From: Macrocystis pyrifera
Lineage: Eukaryota; Sar; Phaeophyceae; Laminariales; Laminariaceae
Direction of reading: 5' to 3'
Assembly (NCBI GenBank): GCA_031763025.1
Contig: JASSKH010000009.1
Span: 5,772,512 to 5,836,511, forward strand
DNA: 64,000 nucleotides
The notes below the pieces were generated by a model. The model worked only from the letters and a program-made list of their open reading frames with translations. It searched no databases and was not told the origin of the DNA. Positions 35,845 to 46,860 of this stretch are shown here, piece by piece (the stretch's first letter is position 1; each line of letters starts with the position of its first letter). Both the position numbers and the translations under genes were made by a program.

Positions 35845-36633
35845 AAGTGAAACCGCCTGCTGATGAAGACGGAGATTCTCTGGTGGATCTTGGATCTTGA
35901 CAACTTGTTTTACATTCGATGGATCTGCTGCCGGTTGGACTTCACGGATTCCTTGGATCAGAGCCTTGGACACGCAAGGCATCCTGGCGGTTGGCAATTA
36001 TACGTACTGCACTCTGTATTAATCCCCCCGTGATGCCTCCACAGCAGCAGCAGCCTAACCGCCCTGTAGCCCGAAAAAGCTCCGGATAGACTGTGCTGGA
36101 CGTCGATGGATGGGCAGAAAGACGGGCGCACACACATACATACATGCGCAGAGTCGACGGAGCAAGCCACTGAGCTGAGGTTTTAGCAGGGATACCGTAT
36201 TCCTCTATGTGCTGGTGTTGTGCGCATCATGTGCATGTCGGTACCTGGCACCATGGTATACGCGGCAACAGTTACACACAGCAGTACGAATGAGTGGAAT
36301 GTTGTTGACTTTGATAATTCGTCCCGCAGGGAGGGGGGGGGTTCAAAGTGTATCGACCAACGAGCGGGGGTCGATGCCAACGCGTCCGTTGTTTACCGGA
36401 ACGAGTCTATTGTTCAGAAGAGGTCGTACCGTGATCAGAAGGTTGTTCGTTTCACGAAGGGTTTACCACTGAGCTATAATTATTAAGTCAGTGCTGACCG
36501 AGTAGCACAGTTGGTTACCTTTGTAAAAGGGAAAAAAAAACTCTCCCACGTACGTAATTGGCCGTGATGCGCGAGGCGAGAAGGCAGAAACATGATACCT
36601 TTCTGAGGTTCCCATTGATTTTTTGTTCCCAAT

Positions 36634-36969
36634 AGCCGGTGCCCTCTGTGGCTGGTGGTCCGCGTGCCTGCTAAGATCAATTTCTTTCGTGGGTTCGAGT
36701 CTCACCGAGTGCATACGAACTCATATGACAGGACATTTCGTCTTGCATAAAAATTGACCACAACAAGTACTCGTAGCGGAAAGTGCGAGAGCTTGAGTTA
36801 CTCGTAGCAACCTTCGATGAAAATCGACGAGAAGTGGGAATGCCGAACCCTGTGCGCGATAAAAATGAAGGCACGTACGGGGGAGGAGAAGGAACGACCC
36901 CTGTGGGTAAAACCTCCCATGAGTTATTTAGGCTGGAAAGTAAAAGTAATGATTAAAAAAAAAAAAAAA
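36634..36969 (+). mobile_element. tRNA-derived SINE, copy C
   Basis: Third copy: head GGCTGGTGGTCCGCG, B-box-like GGGTTCGAGTCTCACC, shared body (GAAAATCGACGAGAAGTGGG) and a clear 3' A tail of about 16 bases after GATT. The tail and the tRNA-like promoter mark it as a retroposed Pol III transcript. It lies upstream of the JmjC-FN3 gene. Confidence 0.8.
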
Positions 36970-37414
36970 GGGACGCATGTATATGGGTGTCGGTAGCCGC
37001 ACAAAAGCAGAGAGTTTGCGAAGCAAACTGAGTCCATTGCGATGCGCCCGGGGTCGGAAGAACGGTTAATATAGGAGAGACATTCTCTCGCCGATTTCGT
37101 GGCGCAAGCTGTCCGGCGAGAGGGCTCTGCTAGGGTAGCGTACATGGTACTTCAACTACGAATAGCCAAGGGCCTAGGTCGTATACGTACTCGTAGCACA
37201 AAACATAGTCCTGCTGGAGATATAGCTGCTCGAACGTGTACACTCCCAAAATTAATACTTACCAGGTAGTACGTACCTACAGCAGTAGTTCTTCGTCAAG
37301 AAGGTACTTACTTTTCTTCGCCACTTCTTAAGGACACAAACCCAAGTAAACGGCCAAAGTGGGGCGTTGTCGCTTTCATATGAAATGACTGCTGATCAAC
37401 ATGACTCAAGTTTG

Positions 37415-37925
37415 CGGTCGAGAACCAGAACCAGCCACCTTGAGACCCCTCCCCTTCGCAAAACCGCCTCAAAGGTTCAGATTTAACGACCGACAACACG
37501 AGGCAGCTAACTTCCCAGGAATCCTAACATCCCCTCCGAAAACCTCAAAACGTGCGACGGGTTTTCTTCCGCCCTCGCTTTCCACCAATAACACGTACAA
37601 GTACGTTAGCTTCTGCTACGACACGTGCACGCAACCCTCCAGCGTCGCAAAGTATGGACAGCGGAAACAGTTGGAGCGTAGTCGGTTTTGCACACAATCA
37701 CTGGTAAAAAACACGGCTCAAGCTTTACCGTCGAAAGCCAGAACCAGCCAGCCGCCTTGCACCTCCTGCTGTACGCAAACCCGATCACTTCTTTCTATGA
37801 CCACACGAAGACTCCAGCAGTTCTCTCTGTCTCTGTCTCTGTCTCCAAGAAACCTGCTGTCCCCTATGAAAACCTCGAGATGTACAACCGGTTTGCCTCC
37901 CGCGTTTTCCATTGTACCACTCTGT
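37415..37925 (+). repeat. Two diverged direct repeats of about 200 bp
   Basis: The segment at 37,415-37,605 (CCAGAACCAGCC, then CCCCTCCGAAAACCTC) matches 37,727-37,925 (CCAGAACCAGCC, then CCCCTATGAAAACCTC) in the same order but with many changes. Both have long open frames, so they may be remains of a duplicated gene piece or element. A TCTCTG repeat lies inside the second. Confidence 0.55.
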
Positions 37926-38125
37926 ATGCAAGCGCAATGACCAATTTAACATTCAACAGTTCGTCAAAAAGGTCCGTATACCAAGGGACAACACATTGGC
38001 ATAATATATTAATCATCGTCTTCTTTGTCACGTGCCTAAAGGTCAACTCTATGGTCCGACCCGCGAAACCGAAAAAAAAAAAACTATTTTGCCATGTGGT
38101 GGCTTTGCCAAGGGTTTTGCCCCTG

Positions 38126-38458
38126 TCACGCACCCCAGCCTTTGTCCAGACACCCGCATCCCTCGTGCGTGCACAGCCTTCTTACAAGGAGCTCGTGGAT
38201 AGATGAGGCATCCGTCAACTCGTCGATTCCGGAAGCTAGCTTTGCAAGCCCGAAGGGAAGACCGGTCTTCACATTTCCAGAAACGGTAGCAGCCCACCAG
38301 GACAGCAGTAACCTCTTTTTGTTCTCCGTCCAAAGGGAGGGTGCTTTCCTCGTTAAAACTGCCGCACGCGTTGGAACTGTATGCGGGCCGTTGAACCGAA
38401 CAGCAAAGAGGGCATCGGACGGCGGGTTTTTATTGGATGCGGCTAGGGCACACGGCAC
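38126..38458 (-). CDS. ORF of 110 residues between the two genes, unknown
   Basis: A minus-strand frame with its own ATG (MPCALAASNKNPPSDALFAV) and a Cys/His-poor middle (LSWWAATVSGNVKTGLPFG) ending before the diverged direct repeats. The opposite strand is open too. It may be a transposon remnant. Confidence 0.25.
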   Translation of the reverse strand: MPCALAASNKNPPSDALFAVRFNGPHTVPTRAAVLTRKAPSLWTENKKRLLLSWWAATVSGNVKTGLPFGLAKLASGIDELTDASSIHELLVRRLCTHEGCGCLDKGWGA

Positions 38459-38466
38459 AAACGCAA

Positions 38467-38531
38467 GGCAGGTAGGAAGACAAGCAGGTCAGCAGGCAAG
38501 CAGGCAAGCAGGCAAGCAGGCAAGCAGGCAA
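38467..38531 (+). repeat. GGCAAGCA tandem repeat
   Basis: Six or more 8-bp units GGCAAGCA, preceded by degenerate AGGCAGGT units. Confidence 0.9.
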
Positions 38532-38959
38532 ATCAAGCAACGCAGGCAAAACAGGCAGGCCTCAAAGTACCCAGAGAACCTCACACTACCTTACACGCAC
38601 GGAAGGTTGACTGGCCGAACAGATAATGCCGTGGCACCAATACTCCCTACACACGAGGCCTGTCTAGAAGGAGACCCTTGACCCAGCCCCGATAACATGA
38701 TTGAACTATACTTGACTTCCTAACCCCGATCGGTCGGGAATTTCATCGAAATAAAGATGTCAAGAGCAATTACAAGCAGTAGATGCAAGCTATCGACCAT
38801 TTTGTGGAAGCTGGTTCGAGTCGAATAAAACCCTATCGCGAGACACGTGGCGCTCAACGCCGTGCCGGCAACACCTCTGCCTCCGCAACTATCTGACCAA
38901 GCCGGAATCTGAACACGGCGATACACCCGGCCAACATAAGTGCACACTACATACAGTAC

Positions 38960-39152
38960 ACCACGGCTGCTCACGGGTCAGGTCAAACCTCGCCGGTCGG
39001 ACTGGGTCCGATCAGGTCAGGGTGACCTGTCCTGACCCGTGAAATTAAAAAACCTCATGACCCGACCCGATCCGACCCAGCCCAGGAAAATTTGAAGACC
39101 TCCTAAACCCGACCAGCGCGTCGGGTCGTGGGCCCGTGAAAAGCCCTGATAC
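38960..39152. mobile_element. GACCCG-rich inverted repeat, possible hAT-like MITE
   Basis: The right end read on the minus strand is CAGGGCTTTTCACGGGCC and the left end contains GCTCACGGGTCAGG. The interior is full of GACCCG and GGGTC words. A CAGGG end and TTCACGGGCC arms suggest an hAT-type non-autonomous element, but target duplications were not established. Confidence 0.4.
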
Positions 39153-39591
39153 GTACGACAGTGGTCACCACCACCACTAGGCGGTTGCCGTGCGTCCCGC
39201 AATATTATGACGGCGCACCCCAGGAAAAAATCGGCGTCACGGAAGGCCGACGTTTAGCAAAACAGGCAACGCATCTCTCGAAAAACGTTCTTCCTTCACA
39301 CTGCCGTGCTCGATTTTTCCGGAACGGGCGTTTCCGACTCCAATCAAACTACGACTAAGAAAATAGGCACAAAAAAAAAAAACTAATTTACGCACTTCAA
39401 CTTTGTTTGGGACATAACGGAATAGTAAAACAAAAAAAAACAAGTCCCTATTTTTCAACACGTAATATATTTTGGGGGATCCTTTTTCAAAGTAGAAAAT
39501 CTCTTCAAAAGGCACGAGACTAAACAGGGAGATAGCGTTTTCTGTCCCGGTATACCCCTTTCTGTCGAAGGACGCACATCCCGCAACCACG

Positions 39592-42500
39592 TTATGCCAT
39601 TATATTATGCCCGGCATTTACTCGCAAAACGTCCGTGAGTGCGCGCGCGCTCACGCCCTTTTTTCTCACCGCGAAGACGTCGGAGCTCTTGACACGGTGG
39701 TGGCACCTGCCGGCACGCGGCTCGTTGCGCGGCACCGAGCTGTGGCTCGACAAGACGAGGTGGGTGAACCGGCCCCTTTCCCCGTTGGCCAGCTGCAGCC
39801 CGAAGTTTATGGTCGACCACGGGGTAGGGACCTCCACGGCCACCTCCCGCTTGCTGATGCTGTACGTGCCGTACAAAACTTTCGGAGACCCCTCCTGCCG
39901 CGAACGAGACAACAGCAGGGCGCGGGAGAAATAACTGGGATGTTTGCAACCCGCAAGCTCCAGTCACGCACACAGCCCCTCACAAAAACGTGCCACGCGA
40001 TGCGAGAAGAAGAACCACCATCAGATGGCAGATGGCAAGTGCCCACAGGCGTTGAGGGAGTGGGTAGTGAGTGTCCCGGGATGAAAAGGGGTAGAGTAGA
40101 CTTCAAAGGACTTTGGGCAGGAGGAAGGAAGGCCGGGCGAACTCGCACGCCACAAAACGCCAAGTTTTGTCTTCTTGCTGACCACTATTTGTCGGTGATG
40201 CTTTGCGCTCATGCCAACCCTTTTTGAGTGGAGGAGGGAACCACTCGCACAACGCGCACCACGTTCCGGGAGCTTGACGGCACCGGGCGAAGAACACTCG
40301 AAATAAGAGATCAAGCTCGGGAGGGTCGGCGCGTGGGCCCCCCGCATATACCGGGCCCATCTCCTCGTTCGCGTCTCCGTCCAACCGTACGAGACCTAGC
40401 CAGACCATTTACGTAGCCGGCCGAAAAGTTACAGACAACACCAAAAAAAGAAGACATCAGATCGTCTTACGTAACCCTAGTTGCTCTGATGGGTCTCCTT
40501 TCCGAGTGGGCCCGACCGCACCCAGATTCCTCCCCTTACCTGTAGCATGCGGACGAATTGCTTGGGAGAGTCGTGGGTAAGGCCGTACGCCACCCGCCCG
40601 TCTCCGAAGAACCGAAAGTATCGGTAGTATGTCACCTAGCAAAAAAAAGTTGGGTGGGTGGGTGGGTGGGTGTGGTCAAATGGCCGGGTGAGGGGCGGAA
40701 AATGTACAGCAGTACCAGTCTGGTCGGAAATGTACCCATCGTCTGATATTGACATCAGAGTCCAAACGGCGCTTATTTTTCGGGCCAAAGTGCTGTGTAG
40801 AAGGAGCACGCGGCAGAAACACGCCTCCGAGCGCGTAAAGAGTAGGGAAAACCCTACAACACGTGCGGAAAAACGGCGCAAGCTCTCGCTCACGCGCCGT
40901 CGATCGCCCCCGCACGAGAAGGACTCCTTCCGCCGTCTGCACGCCGCGTAGTTTTCGAGTCGTCAAGGTGCTCAATCACGGGTGCAGCCATTACGAGACG
41001 AACAAGGGCTCTGCTCGCGCAACTGAAGTGCGGTGCCCCGCCCCCTGCCTGTTAAATCACTGGAACTTATGTTTCCAACGAGTCTCCCTCTCCCTCGCCC
41101 AGTTTCGGCAGCAACTACACGACCGCGGGCTACAGCGCCTACTCTTGCTCACTGTTTTCGCCGGTGGTGCAGCACCGCGTGTAAAAAATCCGATTGCTAT
41201 CTAGCCCTAACCACGCATTCGAACCCTCTGATCTACTATATAACCCTCTTCGGACTCTCAGAAGAGAACCTTGACGACATCAAGAGATCATTTCAGCAGG
41301 CACTGCAGGATTCTGGTGGACGATACAAATTGGCGTCCGAGTCACAATACCAAGAGTCGAACGGCACGGGCGAAACACGATCCTACCCGTACTGTACCGC
41401 TGGGCGCTCACGCTGCTCTCAGGCGATGCAATGGTTGATGACACCAAATTAATACTATTGGCTATGTCCCGCGCACCCTTCCCGATCCTCTCGCCGTGAC
41501 ACAAAATGTCTCCACGAGCAAAGTCAGTCAGCCAAGCCAATCAGCTAAACGGCAGGACAAACAGCAATCCAGACGGGACACGGGGGGAAAAGGAGGGCCG
41601 CTAGGGTAGACATCATCACCTTCAGGACGGTGCCGGGGACCCAGGTGGTGCTCATGTCCCTCACCGGCTTCTTGAAGTACGCCATCTTCAGACTGCCGAG
41701 CAGACACCAGGGAAAAGGGGGGGGGGGGGGGGGGGGGGGGTGTGTGGCATGATTCGCACGGCAAGCGCGCGGCCAGTGAAGGGCGAGCAACGGCTCCGAC
41801 CTTCCACCACAGGGCTCGCGCCGTCAGTTAGGTCTGCGGATGGACGGAATAAAACTGTGGCCGCGGGCGACGGTTCCGGTACCACCGCCGAGGGGGGGTT
41901 GGACTTGTATGGCCGGGACTGGCGCCTGTGCCTTATAACCACCCAGGACGCGAAGGGTACGAGGCGTCGGAGACAGTCGAAGTCGGAAAGGAAAGGGGCA
42001 ACAACAGCAGCATAGCAGGAAAAGCACAGCAGCAATATAACAGCAACACCAGCAGCGGCAGCAGCAGTAGCAGTGCAGTAGCAGCAGCAGAAGCAGCAGC
42101 AGCAGCAGCGACTACAACACACAGCAACGACAACAGTACACTGAGCAGACGATAACAACGAAACTAGTACCAGCACCAGTCCACTACCAATCAGCAGGAA
42201 TATCAGCAAAAAAAGCGAAAAAAACACAAACCGACAAAAAACCAAAACATTTTTTTTTTTCATTATCGATTCAAACAAAATATCAAAACCACAAGATTTT
42301 TTTTTTTTCCGTCATCGAGTCAAATACTATCAAAATTCTGAGCAAGACAAGAGAACAGAACCTACTGCGTCTTCAACGTCCGCTTTTGCCGCAGCAGCAG
42401 TCACAGGCCGAGGCTGGCGACGACAACGGACATCGTCCTGCCACAACGGTGATGGCATTTGGGGGCCAGCGGCGGGCGGTACTACCATGTGTAAAACTAT

Positions 42501-45500
42501 TAATAGCACGTGAGTGGCTCTATCGAAGGAAGTTTTGCGTGGGTTGGTGTGGTGGATCGGACGTCAAAATCTGGCAACGGCGCAGTCCGGAGAAAAAATC
42601 AAATTGAGTCGGGAGAACAGGGGGGACGAGGGGGGGGGGGGGGGGGGGGGGCGCAGTCAAGCACCCCGCTTGCTTATTTGAATACGGAAGCGCTTGGTGC
42701 AAGCAAGCAATGCCAATGTCTGCCTAGTCGATGAAAACACGGCGCGCTCCGTCCCGGCGTTGTGGGGATGCGAGGGTCTATGGTCATAAGCGGCCACGGC
42801 CATGCACGAGATGAATACACCCCGTCCCACCCGCCTCCGCCTCGAGCTTCAGGCTTGCAGCTCCTCGCACCGCGCCTTGCTCCAGCTTACCGACATCAAC
42901 TCATTACGGGTAAGGGAGATGATGGGGTGAGACACTTAGGAGGCGAGAGACCGCTCCCACCTGTACAGCCCGGTATCACGCAGGCGGGGTCGAAGCTTGT
43001 ACATGCGCTGCCAAGACCGCCACCGATTCACGTTCAACAGTTTCTTGGTGGACTGCGCATTGTTCGAACGGGGGGGGGGTTGGGTTGGGTTATTGGGTTA
43101 GGTTAGGTTAGGTTAGGTTGGGTTGGGTTGGGTTGGGTTGGGTTGGGTTGGGTTGGGTGGGTGGGCCGTGTGGGGATAAAACGAGGAAGCTGGCGTCAGC
43201 ATGAGCACGAAATGAAGACGTGCAACACATTCAACCGTCCTGGGCCCGGCAGGGGAATGGCGAACGTGATACTTGCTGAGCTGTGGACGACTTTATCATC
43301 CGGCAGCGTTCTGAATTGTGACGATACCTTGTACCGGGTATTTGATTGGTTAGACGGTGGCTGATTGGTTGGTTTCAGGTTGTTTCGTTGATTGCTTGGG
43401 TCGATTGGTTCATTGAATGATTAGCTTGTAGATATATTGATTGATTGGCTGACTGCTTGAGTGCTTGGTTGGCACACGTTTTGCCGCACAGGTGGCCACG
43501 AAAGAAGGGCTGGACGCGACATACGCCCGACGCAATACGCCAGTCTCGCTGTCTAATCCCCTTTTCCGCAGGTGGGCCCGAAGTCTTAAGCTAGCTGTGT
43601 TTGCGGGGTGGGGATCGTTTCTTTGCTGAGGCGCAACAAATAGGCATAACACAATCGTGGGGAGGACATTGACGTCACCGCCATGCAATCGTACTTGTAC
43701 GTGGCCGTGCTTAGGCCCCTTCCTCGCCATTTGCATCGCTGTCGAGGTACCCGGTCCTGAACCACCCCCCCCCCGACGAGCTTGCACCCACCTGCGCCAG
43801 ATAAGTTCTTCGGCACAGCCCCTCGAACACCGCCTCGTGAAAGGGAAACTCCCACCGAGAGCTCACGGCTCGGCACTCGAAAATTTCTTCGGGGTGCAGA
43901 AAAAGCATGGTGTTGTGCAGCACGTCGTCGGACAACGTGAGCAGTGCATCCGGCGGGAGCGGCGTCTCCTCCTCCTCCCGTTCCCCTTCCTCCCCTTCTC
44001 CCTTAGCCCCCCCCCCCTTGCACTCCTCAACACCAGTGGCCCTGCCATCACCTCCCCCCCCCCCCCACCGCCTCCCTGCGTATATTCCTCACGCTTTGTT
44101 CCGACTCCGAGGTGGATGCCACCTTCTCTTTCGCAGCGACGGCCGCGCCACCTGCAGCGCCCGCGGGTGCATCTTTGCCCTTCACGGCCCTACTGGCCGG
44201 CCCGTGGTCTGCTGCCCCCGTCCTCGTCTTTCTCTGCCCCCCCCGCTTACCCGCCGACGACGCCGCTGCTGCTGCTGCAACTGCTGCATCTTCTACAACG
44301 GCAGCGGTCACCGGAATGATGCCGCCGTCCTGCGTCACCACCAACTCCACGGGTCCGAAGTCTTCGTCTTCCTCCACGTCGAGCTCGTCCTGATCCTCCT
44401 CCCCCTTTTCACCAACGCCCCCTCCGGTTTGCGCAGGCTTTCTCTGGGCGGGGCTTATGGTTGTATTGACTTCGACGGTTGAAACTACGCCACCTGCCGC
44501 AGCGCTGGCGCCGGCGCTGCCCCCGGCGCTGCTGTTACTAGCATGAATGGCGTTGCTCCGTCGCCCGGCTGAAAATTGCCTGTCTTCTTCGCCTTCTATC
44601 GCGTACATCCTCAGCGCGCGAAGGGCAGCATCGATGAAGCTTTCCTCGTTGTCCTCTCGGACGCCCGAGGCATCCGCCGCCCGTACTTCCTGGGGAGGCG
44701 GAGGAGAGGAGAGGGGAGAGGGGAGGGAGGGCCGGGAGAAGGTATCGGGCGTGGGAGACGAGGGTGGAGAGAAGAGACATATCGTTGGAGTAGGGGGGGG
44801 GGGGGAGAGAGGGAGGGCTAGACACACATGTAGAGTGGGCACACTGCTGTCACGCGCTTCCGTGCATTCTACTTTGCACGTGTTGCGTGTTGCTACCCTC
44901 GGGTGCGACTAGACAACGAGAGTAGTACGGTGTCGCCGATAATTATCGTTCGAAACGGTTTTCGTAATCAAAAGAGGCGTGACAGTCAACTCTGCTGTCA
45001 ACGCCAATAGCCCCTGTTGCGGTCGCGATCCGATTAAAAAGACGGATGGTGAGCCGTATGCACTCAAGGCTTGAAAACGTTTCGTACAATGTTAATGGTC
45101 GCAGTCGCTACGAACCTGCTACCGTGTGTGTACCAATAGCGTGTATTGTGGTCCCAACCCCAAGATACACCTGGTACCGGGTATACAATGTGCAATATAC
45201 GTAATCACATCGTTGCTGATAGCTTGAAACGGTTTCACAAGGTGCACCGTAGCTGCAGCTGCTATGTGTCAAATCGATAGCACATGTTGTGGCCCTCGTC
45301 CTAGCAAAAATTAATACCCTATACATGAAGTTATCGGAACTGATCTCTCGCAACAGCTCCGTCCGGAAAGAACAGCGGTATCATAGCAAAAAAAAATCCC
45401 TCACAACAACTGCGCCATGTATCACACCATACGAGCGCAAAACACAGGCGAGGGGACGACAACAAAGGAGCCCCACCTGAGGGCTCTCTCGCAGAGCCTC

Positions 45501-45672
45501 CTGCAGTTGCCTCTCGGCCTGCCAGTCCCCCCCGCCCTCACGCCCGACGGACGAGCGGCCTCTCTCCCCTCCCGCGCCATCATCTGCTGCCAAAGAGTGT
45601 TGCCGCCGGCGGCCGCTGGTGCTTCAGCATTGCCCTCGGCACCGCTGTCGGCACCGCTGTTGACCTCGTCGC
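39592..45672 (-). CDS. FBXO9: F-box only protein 9-like (substrate adaptor of an SCF ubiquitin ligase)
   Basis: Six minus-strand exons chain with GT-AG borders: 45,672-45,477; 44,689-43,792; 43,052-42,961; 41,692-41,620; 40,635-40,540; 39,894-39,592 (TAA stop). The product is about 550 residues. An acidic, Ala/Ser-rich N-terminal half is followed by an F-box (LSDDVLHNTMLFLHPEEIF near 43,930). Then come the FBXO9 hallmarks: a W-R-S-W-Q-R-M-Y helix and RPRLRDTGLY, a short segment ending WVPGTVLK, YYRYFRFFGDGRVAYG, and a beta-rich end with YGTYSISKR and NFGLQLANGERGRF. F-boxes bind Skp1 and bring substrates to a cullin ligase, so a cytosolic or nuclear role is expected. The last four exon joins keep phase exactly. 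Exon 2 needs one G fewer in the run at 44,054-44,066, and exon 1 one G more in the run near 45,525. The tail after the GLQL strand is unlike the animal protein. The true start lies upstream. Confidence 0.8.
42005..42125 (+). repeat. AGC-rich trinucleotide tract
   Basis: Interrupted AGC/CAGCAG repeats in the intron between F-box gene exons 3 and 4. Confidence 0.85.
43080..43158 (+). repeat. Telomere-like TTAGG/TTGGG pentanucleotide tract
   Basis: Four GGTTA units flanked by about twelve GGTTG units, in the intron upstream of F-box gene exon 43,052-42,961. The right flank (to about 43,480) decays into GATTGGTT-type repeats. Confidence 0.9.
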
Positions 45673-45752
45673 CTGCTTGAAAATATGAGGCAAAACACAT
45701 TTGCATGAGTAGACTCCCGTCGCTTGTTTCTACCGCTGCACGCTAGACTACA

Positions 45753-45754
<2 letters not shown>

Positions 45755-45784
<30 letters not shown>

Positions 45785-45988
45785 TGGGGCTGCTGCTGAG
45801 CTGTTGGGGTCTGCTGCTGTTGCTGCTGCTGCGGTTGCTGCTGAGCTGTTGAGGTCTACTGCTGCTGCTGTTCCTACTGCTGCGGTTGCTGCTGCTGCGA
45901 TTGCTGTTGAGGTTGTATGCTAGTGTTCGTGTCACGAGCGGTGTGGCCGGCGAGCGAACAAATCTCACTATCAATATTTTTTCATCAT
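45755..45988 (-). CDS. Possible Gln-rich first exon of the F-box gene
   Basis: Reading left from an ATG pair at 45,988, the minus strand shows a coding-like start (ICSLAGHTARDTNTSIQ in one frame) that leads into CAA/CAG repeats. It lies directly upstream of the acceptor at 45,673. Against it: in copy 2 an extra A/T in the run near 45,980 breaks the frame after the ATG, and two TAG triplets interrupt the CAG run. The large repeat edge (45,848) falls inside this segment. Copy 1 has the same start in frame at 137-24. It could instead be 5' UTR or a simple repeat. Confidence 0.3.
45757..45915 (+). repeat. CTG/CAG trinucleotide tract spanning the block edge
   Basis: Interrupted CTG repeats with two longer duplicated units (GCTGCTGAGCTGTTG(A/G)GGTCT). 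The edge of the large repeat (45,848) falls inside. Confidence 0.9.
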
Positions 45989-46719
45989 ACGAGCAACATG
46001 GCTTTTACAGAACGGGGAGGGCGCGGGGGGGGGGGGGGGGGGGTTCAGGTTCAGTGCGCGTGGCGCGGGTCACGGAAAAGACGCGCTCTCGCGACCTCCT
46101 CCCGCGATCCGTACCTTTCATTTGGTCGACCGTTACGCAAGTATCATAGCTTCCTACTGAAGTCCCCTTGTGCCGTGACCGGCGTCAGTCCCGTTGCTGT
46201 GCCGGTCGGCCTTCTTTCACCATGTGCTACTACTAATACAAATGTGGGCGCCAAACCATCTGTACAGCAGTACATCAGTAAAAGCAGTATCTGGCACTCG
46301 ATGTAGATCTGGACTTTCAAGTTAAAAAGTCCGAGACTAACTTTGATACGTACGTACGGCTGTCAAATAAAGCTTGCGCGTACCGTACCAAGTCACATGT
46401 ACGTACAGCAGTACCTCAGTACCTACTGCATGTACACGTACGTTTTTGAATTGTTCGTCTTTCTTCCAGAATGTCTGTTTGCACGAGCACCCTTCGCACA
46501 GACGCTGAAGGCTTTTCTACACGGGAAGGCCGGCCCGTCACTGTGTGGTCGAGGTCTGGGCGCGATCCGGACAGTGTGTGGCATACGTGGCAAGCACTCA
46601 AACTTCTTTTTCTCTTTTTTTTTTTTTTTTTTTCCGGCGGAAGTGGATAACAACATTTTGCGGGCGTATCTTCGTGCTGTCCTGACTCCTGACCCGTCTG
46701 TACCGCACACCCTGGTACC

Positions 46720-46860
46720 ATGCAAGGTAACACACTCCGTCGGATATATTTCTATTTCCAATCCGACGAGCTCGGCGTTGGGGAGAGTTCCAAAACGTCG
46801 AGCGATGAATCTGTGGAAATATCTCGACAAGCGTGTTTCCCAAAAAAGCGGCCAGTATAG
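46720..46860 (+). CDS. Short coding-like ORF, unknown (copy 2)
   Basis: Identical to the frame at 868-1,008. Being a block copy, it adds no independent evidence for coding. Confidence 0.28.
   Translation: MQGNTLRRIYFYFQSDELGVGESSKTSSDESVEISRQACFPKKRPV

Noticed and set aside
35286..35903. Minus-strand frame of 205 codons at the start of the JmjC gene
   Set aside because: Its second half is an Arg-rich shadow of the JmjC exon frame. Only the part upstream of 35,527 might be an exon of the same gene.
38467..38531. CRISPR-like array
   Set aside because: The 8-bp units are contiguous without spacers, and the genome is eukaryotic.
44112..44393. Plus-strand Ala/Ser-rich frame
   Set aside because: Shadow of the F-box gene exon on the opposite strand; composition caused by GC-rich codons.
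45755..45850. TAG read as Gln inside the CAG tract (altered genetic code)
   Set aside because: TAG ends other plausible frames here (for example at 9,385), and decay or one-base errors in a repeat explain it more simply.
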